Shown: positions 1 through 11,543 of the stretch, piece after piece | Position numbering within the stretch: the stretch's first letter is position 1 | Layout: each line of letters begins with the position of its first letter | Source of the DNA: Perca fluviatilis | Taxonomy: Eukaryota; Chordata; Actinopteri; Perciformes; Percidae | NCBI RefSeq assembly: GCF_010015445.1 | Contig: NC_053129.1 | Span: 15,844,749 to 15,908,748 of the forward strand | Reading direction: 5' to 3' | Length of the DNA stretch: 64,000 nt | The notes under the pieces: generated by a model | What the model was told of the DNA's origin: nothing | Database searches by the model: none | What the model saw: the letters and a program-made list of their open reading frames with translations, nothing else | Program-made: the position numbers and the translations under genes

Positions 1-502
1 TCTGTCATGCCTTGTTACCCCTGTGCAGGCTAGTGGTGGTGTAATGGTGTGGGGGATGTTTTCTTGGCACACTTTAGGCCCCTTAGTACCAACTGGGCAT
101 TGTTTAAATGCCACAGCCTACCTGAGCATTGTTTCTGACCACGTCCATCCCTTTATGACCACCATGTACCCATCCTCTGATGGCTACTTCTAGCAGGATA
201 ATGCACCATGTCACAAAGCTCGAATCATTTCAAATTGGTTTCTTAAACATGACAATGAGTTCACTGTACTAAAATGGCCCCCACAGTCACCAGATCTCAA
301 CCCAATAGAACATCTTTGGGATGTGGTGGAACGGGAGCTTCGTGCCCTGGATGTGCATCCCACAAATCTCCATCAACTGCAAGATGCTATCCTATCAATA
401 TGGGCCAACATTTCTAAAGAATGCTTCCAGCACCTTGTTGAATCAATGCCACGAAGAATTAAGGCAGTTCTAAAGACGAAAAGGGGTCAGACACGGTATT
501 AG
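1..502 (+). pseudogene. Tc1/mariner-type transposase, 3' part, one in-frame stop
   Basis: Reading frame 2 gives the C-terminal half of a Tc1-like DDE transposase. The block VMVWGMFSW is followed by QDNAPCH, which carries the second catalytic Asp, then WPPQSPDLNPIEHLWD with the catalytic Glu, and a natural stop at 500-502. A TAG codon at 191-193, directly before QDNAPCH, breaks the frame, so the copy is dead; its 5' half lies outside the window. Between the second Asp and the Glu I count 36 residues, not the 34 of classical Tc1. That fits the DD36E group of Tc1/mariner elements. It lies on the side of the tmem244 exons where the next intron is expected. Confidence 0.88.
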
Positions 503-506
503 TATC

Positions 507-537
507 GTGTTCCTAATAATCCTTTAGGTGAGTGTAG
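507..537 (+). repeat. Terminal inverted repeat of the Tc1-like element (3' end)
   Basis: Directly after the transposase stop comes a run ending CTTTAGGTGAGTGTAG. Its reverse complement (CTACACTCACCTAAAGG) is the outer end of a common fish Tc1-like element. The partner repeat is outside the window. Confidence 0.65.
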
Positions 538-639
538 TATTCTAGTGTTCTTTCCACCTCTGCATTCTAGCATCAACAATTCAATATCTGTAGCTATAAA
601 CCTACATTGAACTGGCCGTAACCTCACTCCTGGATGTAC

Positions 640-737
640 AAGAATAATGTAGCATAACATTAAAATACTCAAGTAAACGACAAGTACTTTAAAATGTGAC
701 TACTTGAGTAAATGTACTTAGTTACATTCCACCAATG
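640..737. mobile_element. hAT-type MITE end (fragment)
   Basis: The stretch carries ACTACTTGAGTAAATGTAC and TTAGTTACATTCCACC. Read on the minus strand this is the GGTGGAATGTAACTAAGTAC end of teleost Tol2-like hAT MITEs. Only this end is recognisable. It abuts the tmem244 exon at 746. Confidence 0.5.
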
Positions 738-745
738 CTACTCAC

Positions 746-822
746 CGAGGTATTTGGGGTTCTGCCATGACGGTTGTGTTGTGTAGTCAAATGGAGTCAA
801 CAAGCTGTTGATCTCATGAACC
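746..822 (-). CDS. tmem244: TMEM244-like membrane protein, internal exon
   Basis: On the minus strand an acceptor (polypyrimidine tract, then GTCGCTAG) precedes 77 coding bases and a GTGAGT donor at 745-740. The exon encodes RVHEINSLLTPFDYTTQPSW followed by QNPKYL. This aligns without gaps to the human TMEM244 segment containing VHELN, APFDF and PSW. It joins the exon at 950-1035 in phase: two bases from that exon plus one here make the Arg codon. The product is a small multi-pass membrane protein of unknown molecular function. Later exons must lie beyond the left window edge, because 1-537 is transposon. An alternative acceptor at 864 would keep an open frame but breaks the alignment length and the phase. 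Confidence 0.82.
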
Positions 823-949
823 CTAGCGACAAACCAGAAGATGAAACAGATACAGTGCACAAACTATAAATAGTAAAAAAAAAAAAAGAATCTACTTCAA
901 CTCGTATTATTCTAACTATACTCTGTTATTGCAGTTTTTGTGTATGTAC

Positions 950-1035
950 CTGAGAAGTGCGATGCAGAGACTGACCACGATGTAGTAGAGAGAGTAGAAG
1001 CACACCATGCACATCAACAGATTCTGCAGTACAAC
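950..1035 (-). CDS. tmem244: TMEM244-like membrane protein, first transmembrane exon
   Basis: Minus-strand exon with acceptor CTCTCCGTCTCCTCAG and donor CAG|GTACAT. It encodes VVLQNLLMCMVCFYSLYYIV followed by VSLCIALL, a hydrophobic helix. The family member in human has VVLQKFLLCVILFYTVYY at the same place. The exon starts in phase 0 and ends in phase 2, matching the next exon at 746-822. In the human protein about eleven residues precede this segment, so a short start exon should lie to the right. I did not find it with confidence. A GTAAGC donor at 4789 preceded by ATGGGG is in the right phase but has no other support. The exon is too short to show in a simple ORF scan. Confidence 0.82.
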
Positions 1036-2216
1036 CTGAGGAGACGGAGAGTGAAATAATTATTAATAATGGCCTGTGGGTTTGAGGGTTTTAATTTTAT
1101 ATGAAACGTGCGCTTTTTGAAAGAAGCAGTAGTAAGAGTGAGGACCAGAACCGGTTTTATCTGTAATTTAAGTTACTGATATTGAATAGTACTTATATCC
1201 TAATAGTAATATGTATATACTGCATCTTCCTGCCACCACGTTTACATAATTACTTAATTTTTTCTTCATTTGGCTGCTGAAAAAAGCTGAAATTACAACC
1301 TTGGCAGATGTAAAACACCAAAATCAATTACATATATAACAGCCATAAATGGAGTGGATGAAATTCTACGACTTTTGGCTTTTGAGACATCTTCCATCGA
1401 CCATCCGCGTATGTTTGCTTTAAATAAACAAGGTAATAACAGAGAAAACAAGACTATAAATACCAAGAGAAACATAAACCTTTATGACGGTGATTTTAAT
1501 CTGACTAGAAAGCTCTGCATTTGGAGATCTTTATTGGAAAGACGTCATCATTATTTTATGCATTGTGTGTCTTCCAAAGCTAACAAAAACTGTTCTTCTC
1601 TTCTATTTCCACTTCTCTTAGAACTCTTTCCCTCATGACCCAGAAAACTATCGCTGATGACAGTAGTTAGCGGCAGACAGTCGTTGCTTGCTGCTAAAGT
1701 CTCCTTTCATAGATGATTAACTGCAGCCTGTACAGGAAATGCGCTGCACGACACCCTTGGAGGAGAGATAAAAGACCTTTTCCCACACAGCTGACATTTC
1801 GGCTTGTCAAACACAGATGTAAGTAATTACATTAATAATGGGCTGCATTCCAGTCAGGTGTGCCGGTGCCAAGGCCCTGCACGTCGGCTCACTGGCACGC
1901 GTTAATTGGATAGAGTCATCGTTAATTTAATTAGTTACACCTGTGCTTTTCCTACTGTGCCAAGTCAAACGTCTGCTGTGACCACAGATGACGTGAATAA
2001 CAACTTTAAATACAGTGTCTGAATCGGGAGTAAACTTGTTGTTTGTGTTTATTGTGATACATCTTGACTATAAAGGCTGCGACTAACAATCCTTTTCTTT
2101 CTTTTATAATTATTGAGTAATCCTTCAGTCTATAAAATGTTAGAAAATTGTGAAATACGCCTATCACAATTTTCCAAAGTGCAAGGTGATGTCTTAAATT
2201 GGCTTGTATTTTTGTT
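1036..2216. other. Non-coding, probable tmem244 intron, with a possible conserved element
   Basis: No exon or transposon recognised. The portion 1800-1990 is non-repetitive and carries dense homeodomain-type TAATTA/TTAATT words together with an E-box-like CAGGTG and CACCTG, which is the look of conserved vertebrate non-coding DNA. This cannot be shown without alignment. Confidence 0.4.
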
Positions 2217-2352
2217 TAGTGATAATTGGCAGATGTTAGCATGCTAACACACAGTGAACACACCTGCTTAAACATCAGCATGTTCATTGGGAGAATGTTA
2301 GCATGCTGATGTTAGCGTTTAGCCCAAAGCACCACTGTGCCTAAGTACGGCT
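2217..2352. repeat. Dispersed teleost repeat (GTTAGCATGCTGATGTTAGC family), short copy
   Basis: The segment contains GTTAGCATGCTAACAC, AACATCAGCATGTTC, GTTAGCATGCTGATGTTAGC and CAAAGCACCACTGTGCCTAAG. The same block recurs at 52.66-52.74 kb, which shows a dispersed family. I recognise the pattern as a common unclassified fish repeat. Confidence 0.7.
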
Positions 2353-2499
2353 TCTTGTGTTTTGATAAATTACTTAAACAATAAATCAACTAATTGTTTC
2401 AGAGCTCTAATGACTGCAACTATTAAACAATAGGATATCTGTTGGCATGACATTGTCATTAGACCAGCAGTGGACCCCTGCAGTTTACCTACTAGGAGA

Positions 2500-3250
2500 A
2501 TATTGTAGTGAATGACGCTATCACTTACCTGCTACACTGGGCTTATTGTCACTTGGATAAGGCAGGTGCTACAGTGAGGATCAAGTTCTTAGATTTCTCC
2601 CGTGCTTTTAACACCATACAGCATCTGCTGTTGGGAGCTCAAGGCCATGCAGGTAAACACTCCACTTGTGTTCTGGATAACGGATTACCTGACCAGCAGG
2701 CCCCAGTTTGTTAAGACTGAGGAACTGCGTGTCATGAACTGTGATGAGAAACACAGGGGCCCCTCAGGGCCCTGCCCTCTCCGCCTTACTGTTGACTTTG
2801 TTGGGTGGTGCAGATTAAACCATCTGCAGCTGATCAAGACAGAGGAGCTAATGGTGGAGTTCCACAGGACTAAGCCTCTGACCCCTGTATCCATCCAGGG
2901 TGAGGATGTCGAGGTGGTTCACTCCTATAAATACCTTGTGTGAGTGGATGACAGACAGGGGTGGGCTGGGAACACAGGGGCCCTCTATAAGAAGGGCCAG
3001 AGCCGGCTCTACTTCCTGCGGAGGCTCAGAAGACTTCAATGCAACAAGATGCTCCAGATGTTCCACCAGTCTGTGCTGCTGTGGGCTGGGGCTGGAGTGT
3101 GAGATGCTAACAAGCTCAACAAGCACAGACCCAGGAGATTACTCCTGCCGGCGGCCATCAAACTGCTTAGCTCATCCTCGCTCTGTCACAGTCTGGGCAT
3201 CAGTGGACTGGGAGAATGCTGAGGTCTTACTGGACTCGCAAACTGGACTT
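2500..3250 (+). pseudogene. Degenerate LINE reverse transcriptase fragment
   Basis: Broken frames read FLDFSRAFNTIQ (RT motif with the first catalytic Asp), WITDYLTSRPQF, then NHLQLIKTEELMVEFHRTK, PLTPVSIQGEDVEVVHSYKY, and after a stop ALYKKGQSRLYFLRRLR. This is the order seen in the RT C-terminal half of fish L2/jockey-like LINEs. Frameshifts and stops separate the blocks, and the segment with the YxDD centre is missing, so the copy is dead. Confidence 0.8.
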
Positions 3251-3435
3251 GATAATTACATACACAACTATGTAATAAAATATATAAAATCATCTTTGTT
3301 AGTTTGTATGCTCCATCTACCGGTATTTATCTATATACTTTTTAGTGGACATTTATGATGCTAAGGTGCATTAACTTGTCTTAGTTTCATTCCTCCTGTA
3401 CTTTCTTTTTGCTTCTTCTTCTTCTTTTGTTGTTG

Positions 3436-3609
3436 TTGGCATTTTAGGCCTTTATTTGATAGGACATCTTAGACTTGAAAGGGGAGAAAGAGGGGGATTG
3501 ACATGCAGCAAAAGGTCACAGGTTAGAATTGAACCCGTGGCCGCTGCGGCGAGAACAAAGCCTCTGTACATGGGGCACACGTTCTCCCAGGTGAGCTACC
3601 CAGGCGCCC
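3436..3609 (-). mobile_element. tRNA-derived SINE, copy 1
   Basis: Read on the minus strand it begins GGGGCGCCTGGGTAGCTC, a pol III A-box-like tRNA head. B-box-like GGTTCAATTCT lies at 3525-3535, followed by the body TTTGCTGCATGTCAATCCCC and the tail TCCTATCAAATAAAGGCC. It shares all these blocks with the copy at 6842-7028. Confidence 0.85.
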
Positions 3610-4896
3610 CTTCTACCTCATTTTCTCCAGGTTATTTTCATATTGAAAATGAACAGCAGTGAGAAGTGGAAGGGAAGAAAAGCAGTATTTAAAAGTATTG
3701 GAAAAATTCCAGTGTGTCTCTTGAAGCTGTAAATATAAACCATGCATTTAAAAACAACTAGCCTTCACTTTATTTTATTGCGGCCTACCTGAACCACATG
3801 GACTCTATTCTCGCCCTGTTCAGACAGCCATTAGGGTGTGGGTTTGACTGAGGCAGGAAAGTAGCTGAGCTCATGCTAATACCCTCAGAGACCGCTAAAC
3901 ACCAGCTAGCCTGGTTTGTTTGTCATCTTCAGACTAGACTGCGCTTTAAAAAAAGAAAAAGAACTGCTCTAGAAACCAGCTTTGAGAACTTTTAAATCTT
4001 GTTTTGGCTGATTACTCAAAAGCATTCTTGAAAAGAGTAAACAGTCTAATTGTGACATTAGGACCTCATAAACTACTCAGTTAAATGCTGATTATGACTG
4101 TAATGATGGTGACGAAATTCAAATGAAGCTGGAATAAAAATTTAATACATGAAAACAGCCAGTACGCCTGATTAGGAGTACTATTTAGCTCTGTTAGACA
4201 TGTTGTAAACACGTCGCTGTGTACCGAGACCTTACAGATGGTCCTCTCTATTCTAGCACACTCAATCATACAGTGCCCCTACCAAGGTATCGCTGGGTGT
4301 AGTCTTGAGGGAGAAGGCTCCATGGCGTTTTATGAGTGTGAATCCAAAACAACGACAGCAGTAGTCCAACAACATGAATGGCTGCTGGTCTACATGAGAG
4401 AATGTAGGCTACGGGTGTGTGTGTGTGTGTTTGTGTGTGCCAGAGCATGTTGGGTGGGAGGAGGGAGGATTGGATTAGAAGAAATGGGATTACTACTTAG
4501 AAGTCTGAGTACATCCCCAAGAGGGATAAAGGTGAACATACTCTAATGCAGGTGTGTGTGCACACATTCACATAAGCCAAAAGAAGGAAGTTGGTTTTCA
4601 GGCTAAATACTTCAGGAAGTGCTACTGACACAGATTTATATTTGGACTACATTATCTATTTTATCGTACTTACCTTCAGCTACATTCCTCATGCCTCCAG
4701 TGTGTCCTTCTGCTTGTTCTCTTTTTCCTTCCAACTAAACATGACCTTTACATGTATTTTGAAGGTGTGACTGGATGAATCTTGCTTACCCCCATTTTGA
4801 TCTGCGAATCATCCTGAAAGTCCAGTTTTTGAGTAATCTGCAACAAAACATCAAGACAGCCATAATTACAATCGTGCCTGGCAGTTTTTAGTATGA

Positions 4897-4910
4897 ACAC
4901 TAGGTGGCAG
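4897..4910 (+). promoter_or_regulatory. CTCF-like motif
   Basis: ACACTAGGTGGCAG fits the CTCF core (CCASYAGRKGGC) except for one base. A motif match alone is weak evidence. Confidence 0.3.
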
Positions 4911-5476
4911 CATAGCCTAATACGCACAGGGAGAATGTAATCCACCAATAAGGAACCTACACAAGAACAAGATATGACAATAACAGCCACATAAACAGCA
5001 CTGTCAGCAACACATAAGATGCTTCCTGATGCATCCTCATATGTATGGGTTTCTGATAATGGCGTCATAAATGATTCTGCTCAAATATTTATTTAACTTT
5101 GAGATCTTGAATGAAAACAGATCAGAGAGGGAGATGTGTTCCTCCATCATCTGCTCATAAAAAGACAGATAAGAAAGAATACAGGGTGGAAATGATGGGA
5201 TGATGGGAGAAAAGTGATGGAGGCAGAGCTTAATGCAGAAATGACGACAGCTCAACATCCCCGTCTCCCTCCAGAATTAGCTAAAGAAACTACAATTCAA
5301 CTCTTCAGCGTCACAGCCTGCGTATGTCTGTGTGTGCGGTAAAGCACATGCACCTTTGTGTGAGAGTGAGAGAGGGGTTGGCTTGGCTGCCACGGTAACC
5401 TGCATCATTGTAACCATAGTGATGGAGAGCATGGAAGGGGGTTTAGGCAAGGTAGGCGTCATTCCTATTCATCCCC

Positions 5477-5513
<37 letters not shown>

Positions 5514-5774
5514 CTTACAGAAAACTAATCATACAAATCTCGCTTTTTATTCTCTTTTGATTACCCCACAATGTTTTTCACTTTTTAGCATTACAGTGTG
5601 GTTCCTTGTTCTGTGTAACTGTAGTAATGAAGACAGACAATCACAAATAAGCTTCATCAGCTGGGATTACATTTTAACATTCGCTTTCTTGCTGAGAATT
5701 AAATGAGAAGATGGCTCAAACTTCAGTGCCTACATGCTAACTATGAAGCTATCGCAAGCAGGTGATTATCTTAT

Positions 5775-5895
5775 CTTAACATAAAGACTGGAAACAGGGG
5801 GAAACAGCTAGCCTGGCTCTGTCCAACACCTCTAAAGCTCTCTTATTTACACGTTTATATCTTGTTTGTTTGATACGTACGCATAAAATGATAAT
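5775..5895. repeat. Dispersed teleost repeat (GGAAACAGGGGGAAACAG family)
   Basis: The blocks GGAAACAGGGGGAAACAGCT, AGCCTGGCTCTGTCCAA and TTATATCTTGTTTGTTTGAT recur at 38.53-38.70 kb as GGAAACAGGGTGAAACAG, AGCCTGGCTCCGTCCAA and TTATCTCTAGTTTGTTTAAT. Two copies of one family in 64 kb. Confidence 0.75.
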
Positions 5896-6841
5896 CCATC
5901 ATTTTACTTCAGGAAGTTATTGGTCCCAGCAAAGGAATATTCAGGCACATAATGATGACGTTCATAAAGCCACAACATCAGGTCAGTGATCTAATCCCTG
6001 TTTCAGCCCTGGACAGCTCAGCAGTGTGGGTGAAATAACAAGAACACCGGAAAGTTTGAAGCTTAAAAGCATTGCAGATGGATTTCAAGGCACTTATGAA
6101 TTATTAAGCCCAAACTAAACCTCAGCCAGGCCTTTTTCCAAGGAGCACAGTGAAGATAAAACAAACTATAATTCTGGTAGCCTGTTTTTTTTTAATATCA
6201 AATGAAACGGTTGCAGCACATTAAGATATCAATATGAAGCATGATATCAGTATGAAAAATGGGACTAATGGAGAGAATACAACAGCGTGCTCCTGTATCT
6301 AAAGGGAGTGTTTACACCACATGGGTGAGTTTAAACAATCTGTGTCGTATCCACAGCAGCAGAGAGATGAAAACACTCTGTTTTTAAATTCTTATAAACA
6401 TATAAGATTATAAGAACACAGGTTCATTGACCTGCATATCAATGTGTGTTGTAGGAGCAGAGAGCCTGTATTTATCAGTGTGTGTGTGTATGATGTATCA
6501 AACACTTTGATACATCATAATTCATTCCAGATATACAAAAACAGGCAACAACAGCAGTAACTAGGAGGAAAGTGAGGAAGACGTTTGAATGACGAGTGGT
6601 GGTAAGAAAGAAAGAAAAAGTATTTTGATAGTAATTTTTTCACAGAGATCTAAAGACATCACTTTGGGTTTCATGGATTCTCTGATGGCCACTGTTTTTT
6701 TCAAACTATTTTCTAAAAAATTATCAAAAGTGATAATAATGCCTTGTTAAAAAAAACATTTTGTCTACATGGCCCTCCCTTTTCAGCCAATTACCCAATC
6801 ACTGAGCCTGAAAAAAACCTTGCATGTCCTCTGTTGGCTTT

Positions 6842-7028
6842 TTTTTTTTTTAAGATTATTTTTTGGGCATTTTCAGCCTTTATTTTGATAGGACAGCAGA
6901 AGACAAGAGATGGGGAATGACATGCAGCAAAGGGGCTGCAGGTCGGAGTCAAACCTGGGCCTGCTGCGTCGAGGAGTGAACACCTATATATGGGTGCCTG
7001 CTCTACCAACTGAGCTATCCATGCGCCC
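6842..7028 (-). mobile_element. tRNA-derived SINE, copy 2, with 14 bp target duplication
   Basis: On the minus strand the tRNA head reads GGATAGCTCAGTTGGTAGAG (A box) and the B box GGTTTGACTCC lies at 6945-6955. The body CTTTGCTGCATGTCATTCCC and the tail TCCTATCAAAATAAAGGC follow. The copy is bounded by the direct repeat CCTCTGTTGGCTTT at 6828-6841 and 7029-7042, the mark of LINE-machinery insertion. The better-kept tRNA head and intact duplication suggest a younger copy than the one at 3436. Confidence 0.92.
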
Positions 7029-7042
7029 CCTCTGTTGGCTTT

Positions 7043-8299
<1,257 letters not shown>

Positions 8300-8685
8300 T
8301 TAAAGGTCCCATGGCATAAAAATTTCACTTTATGAGTTTTTTTTTTACATTACTATGCATTCCCCCAGCCTGCCTCCCCCAGTGGCTAGAAATGGCGATA
8401 GGTGTAACAGGAGAATTTGGCCCACCAATGAGAGAGAGAGACATCATGGCTTTCAAATGAGCAAAGTGGCAGTTGGTCAAGGCCACACACCCTTTCTCCA
8501 CCCCTCCTCAATAGCTACAGACACAGAAATGGCACATACTAAGGAAAGCTCATTGTGGGACTGGCTCTTGTGGCTGTAATTCTGCCCCAAGGCTGAATTT
8601 TGGGAAAGCGACTTCAGATATAGTATTAGGGGATCACTAAGGCCTATAAAAGCATCCAAAGAACACCATGTCATGGGACCTTTAA
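8300..8685. mobile_element. TTAA-type MITE, internally deleted copy
   Basis: The element starts TTAA-AGGTCCCATGGCAT and ends ATGTCATGGGACCT-TTAA, so it has inverted ends inside a TTAA duplication, as in piggyBac/Kolobok-type MITEs. Relative to the copy at 26610-27126 it lacks the middle block with TCCTTATGAGGTCATAAGGA. It carries no coding capacity. Confidence 0.88.
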
Positions 8686-8984
8686 AACACTTTCTCCATT
8701 TGTTTTTTTGCTTTTTGCTTTATTGCTGCAGGAATGTTGTATTTCCTAAGTTTTGCATGCTGATACTGTATACAGAATCCTGCTGCGTCCACATAGATGC
8801 ATTTAACATTACAAGCTGATGCATTTTTCTCCTTGCTGAGCATCAGGCTTCTTCCTCTGTCTTTCCTCATAACCAGTCATCCCCTTATCGTCTGCGCCCT
8901 GCACATGCAAGAAAAGCATGGCACAGTGCCTTGTTTTCCTCCATAAGTATACAGCTTCCCAGCGCTCATACAAACCACTCACCC

Positions 8985-8987
<3 letters not shown>

Positions 8988-9035
<48 letters not shown>

Positions 9036-9050
9036 GCGCGCGCGCGCGAG
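8988..9050. repeat. (CT)n-(CA)n-(CG)n compound tract, Z-DNA-prone
   Basis: About 28 bases of CT are followed by about 19 of CA and 16 of CG. The CA/CG part is a strictly alternating purine-pyrimidine run, the classic Z-forming composition. It lies directly upstream of the candidate promoter block. Confidence 0.9.
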
Positions 9051-9718
9051 CGCACGAGCGGTGAAAGCCTCTCACATTCCCACAAGCGCTTTATTGGAGG
9101 AATTGGATGGGGCTGCCCGCGTCTCTCCGACTCAGAGGAATAAAAATACGCTTTACTCGCCGTTCAACGTTTTCCGTTCAGACGGAACAACGTGATGCAG
9201 AGAATTTCTACAAGAGAGTTTTATCTTTTTTTTTCTTTTCTTTGACGTGAAGTCAAGTTTTTGGATGCGAATATCGGGAGAGAGTTTTACGCCCAGGAGG
9301 GACTTCACATCATGCGGCTTTTGTAGTCTCCCCCCCATGAAACAAGGAATATTTTCCGCAGGGAAATTACCACCTGAGCGTTTACGACTTTAAATAAGCG
9401 GAATGTTTTGTAATAAGGAGCGCCCTCATTGTCCTGAGCGCACATCGTCTCCGTATGGCGGAAAACGTGCTCCGCGGTAAATAAAGTCAACAACATAAGA
9501 CACTTTAAAAGCTCGCAAACCCAATTGAACTGTGCTGCTGTTCCCAAGCCCTGCACGGGAGCTGAACTGCCTCCTGTCATTTGATTTTTTTTACGGCATG
9601 GCATTCAGTGGAAGTTGCTTTCAAATGGCTTTTTACTTTCCCCCAGGTTATAGCCTATAGGCTACCCTTTCCATGCCTAATGGCACAGTGAAAGTGAAAC
9701 ACTCGGATCTCTGCAAAG
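9051..9718 (+). promoter_or_regulatory. Candidate promoter and 5' non-coding exon of tmem200a
   Basis: The block is free of recognised repeats and carries more CpG than its surroundings. It ends at a consensus donor, CTGCAAAG|GTAAGACC, with GT at 9719-9720. A TATA-like GAATAAAAATACG lies at about 9137. The tmem200a coding exon at 26442 begins with a splice acceptor seven bases before its ATG, so an upstream non-coding exon must exist on this strand. This block is the best-looking donor-bearing candidate I see. The transcription start is not resolved, and the assignment is inference. Confidence 0.4.
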
Positions 9719-9976
9719 GTAAGACCTGAGCTGTGTTTGAACTGTCCAACTCTTAAACAAGCCAAGTTGACAGCTATACAGTCTATCCTTTTATTCCCAT
9801 CCATGTTTAATGACGTTTTGATTAATATTTAAAGAAAAAGGAAGTTAAACATGAGTCATCAGCTCCTGACAGACTGATAACCATTAGTGGCTACATCAAT
9901 GAGCCATCTACTGTAATTTATGGTGTTTTAAGCTTTAATATGATTTTAAGATAGTCCAGCGTATTGTAGGCTATGC

Positions 9977-10025
<49 letters not shown>

Positions 10026-10732
10026 ATTGATGTATTGGGGAGGGAATACAACAATCAATCTGTTAGTAGCCTAACGAGGCATTATGACAATATTCATGCT
10101 TTCAAAGATGGGTCAAAGTTCATCATTGGTTATTTTCAATCTTCAGTCATAACCCTCATGTTTAAAGATAAATTCATTGTGTTTTCTGCAAAAAAGTTAA
10201 AATATCTTAAAATTACATACTCCTCTCTCATTGAAAAATCCAGAAATCGATAGGCATAAGATGTCTCTTACTTCATTATAAAGTCTATATGGTTATCACA
10301 CATGATATCGTGTTATCAAGGTAATGTTAGTCAATGGAGGCCAAACGGCATTGATAAACACACTAAAAAGCAAGTATGCGTCTTGATAACGCGCCAATAC
10401 TGGCATACGAATTGGCGTGTCATACATACGCCATTTAATGAGATCAGTCTGCCCTAAGACAGCCCCGGACATCAAGCAAGTGCTCTTAGTGTGGAACTTC
10501 AATGGGCTGTGTCATGTTTCTGCACAGTCATGTTAGAACGAGCTTCATTGGCTTTCAACACGTCAATCATGACGATTGGGATTCTGATAGTGAAACAAGT
10601 CATTTAGTGGGGGTTGTGATGCTCAAAAAAAGTATCCACTGATTCACAGAAGTCTCTTTCGCCATGTGAGTCTATGGGAAAAAGTTGTTTGGGCCACAGG
10701 GCATCACATAACGGGTAGTCTATATCCACTAT
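9719..10732. other. Non-coding, probable intron
   Basis: Contains a (GT)n tract at 9978-10021. The remainder is unremarkable apart from short inverted words around 10380-10440 (CGCCAATAC and GAATTGGCG), possibly part of an unidentified MITE. Confidence 0.55.
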
Positions 10733-10990
10733 GTTCCACTTCCGGGATTGCTCCGGTGCCGCCGGAAATTCTGCCAGATTTCACTCTTTTTCGGCCAGAT
10801 GTTTCGATTCATCAGGACTATGGTTAACTGCTCCTCAGATCTCTGCAGGGTAAATCCAGACAGCTAGCTAGACTATCTGTCCAATCTAAGTTTTCTGTTG
10901 CATGTTTTTCTCCCATCCCAGAATGCAGTGTGGACTAGCTAGACCCTCCTCCGCAGCGCTGTGGAGGAAGGTCTGGCAAAGCGAGACTAC
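10733..10990. mobile_element. Non-autonomous dispersed teleost repeat (CACTTCCGGGATTGCTCCGG type)
   Basis: I recognise the blocks CACTTCCGGGATTGCTCCGG, GACAGCTAGCTAGACTATCT, TTTTCTCCCATCCCAGAATG and GTGGAGGAAGGTCTGGCAAA as a common fish non-autonomous element. This copy has lost its middle. The superfamily is not certain from this sequence. Confidence 0.6.
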
Positions 10991-11199
10991 ATAACGGGCA
11001 GGGAGTTGCAAGTCATCCTTTGGCCACTATGTTCAATTTGCTTCAAAAGCCAGCAGTCAAATGCATGTGTTTTGTGGAGAAAAAAGAAAGATCAGCAACG
11101 TTTGATTGAATGTAACAAAGTATTACAATTAATCTAAATGCGTCAGTATGTTTTTTTTAAATGTCACAGAAGTGAACAATATTTGCTGAGTTGTGTTGG

Positions 11200-11543
11200 T
11201 GGCCATGATGTTGTGGCCCTCCTCCCCACAGCGTTGGGGAAAGTTTGATTTACCAGCTCGCTCCGTTAGTGGTGAAGGAGTTGGCTAAGGCTAACGCTAG
11301 CGAAGCTAATGCTAAATGTAATCCGATAGTTGTTGTCGGTCTCCCCTCACACATGCGCATGACATACGTCACGACCAAATGTTAGCGATTGGTTATGGCA
11401 GATCCAGAGTGGCTCTGGGCAGATCCAATAGTTTTAAACTTCAACAGAGTACCCGCCTTCAAGGAAGTTAACACTTGTCAATGGAAAGTGGCCAGACTCT
11501 CTGTACAAATGAAATGTACGAGAGTCTGGTAGGACCAGGCTAA
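11200..11543. mobile_element. Probable non-autonomous transposon remnant
   Basis: The high-CpG, repeat-like stretch ends GAGTCTGGTAGGACCAGGCTA, resembling teleost MITE ends. No clear partner end or target duplication was found. Confidence 0.35.

Larger units (their letters stand above)
3610..6827. other. Non-coding, no exon seen
   Basis: Ordinary AT-rich sequence with small GT tracts (4418-4440, 5479-5510), a CTCF-like site at 4897-4910 and a dispersed repeat at 5775-5895. Open frames here are short and show no known domain. Confidence 0.6.

Noticed and set aside
783..863. Alternative longer tmem244 exon starting at 863 (FVHCICFIFWF...)
   Set aside because: Although open and hydrophobic, it breaks the phase with the preceding exon and adds residues not present in the family; the acceptor at 823-824 fits both.
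4770..4800. tmem244 start exon ending at the 4789 GTAAGC donor
   Set aside because: The phase fits, but only Met-Gly would precede the next exon and no similarity to the family N terminus supports it.
6945..7024. Genuine tRNA gene on the minus strand
   Set aside because: A and B boxes are present, but the anticodon arm and acceptor pairing are lost and a SINE body follows, so it is a SINE head.
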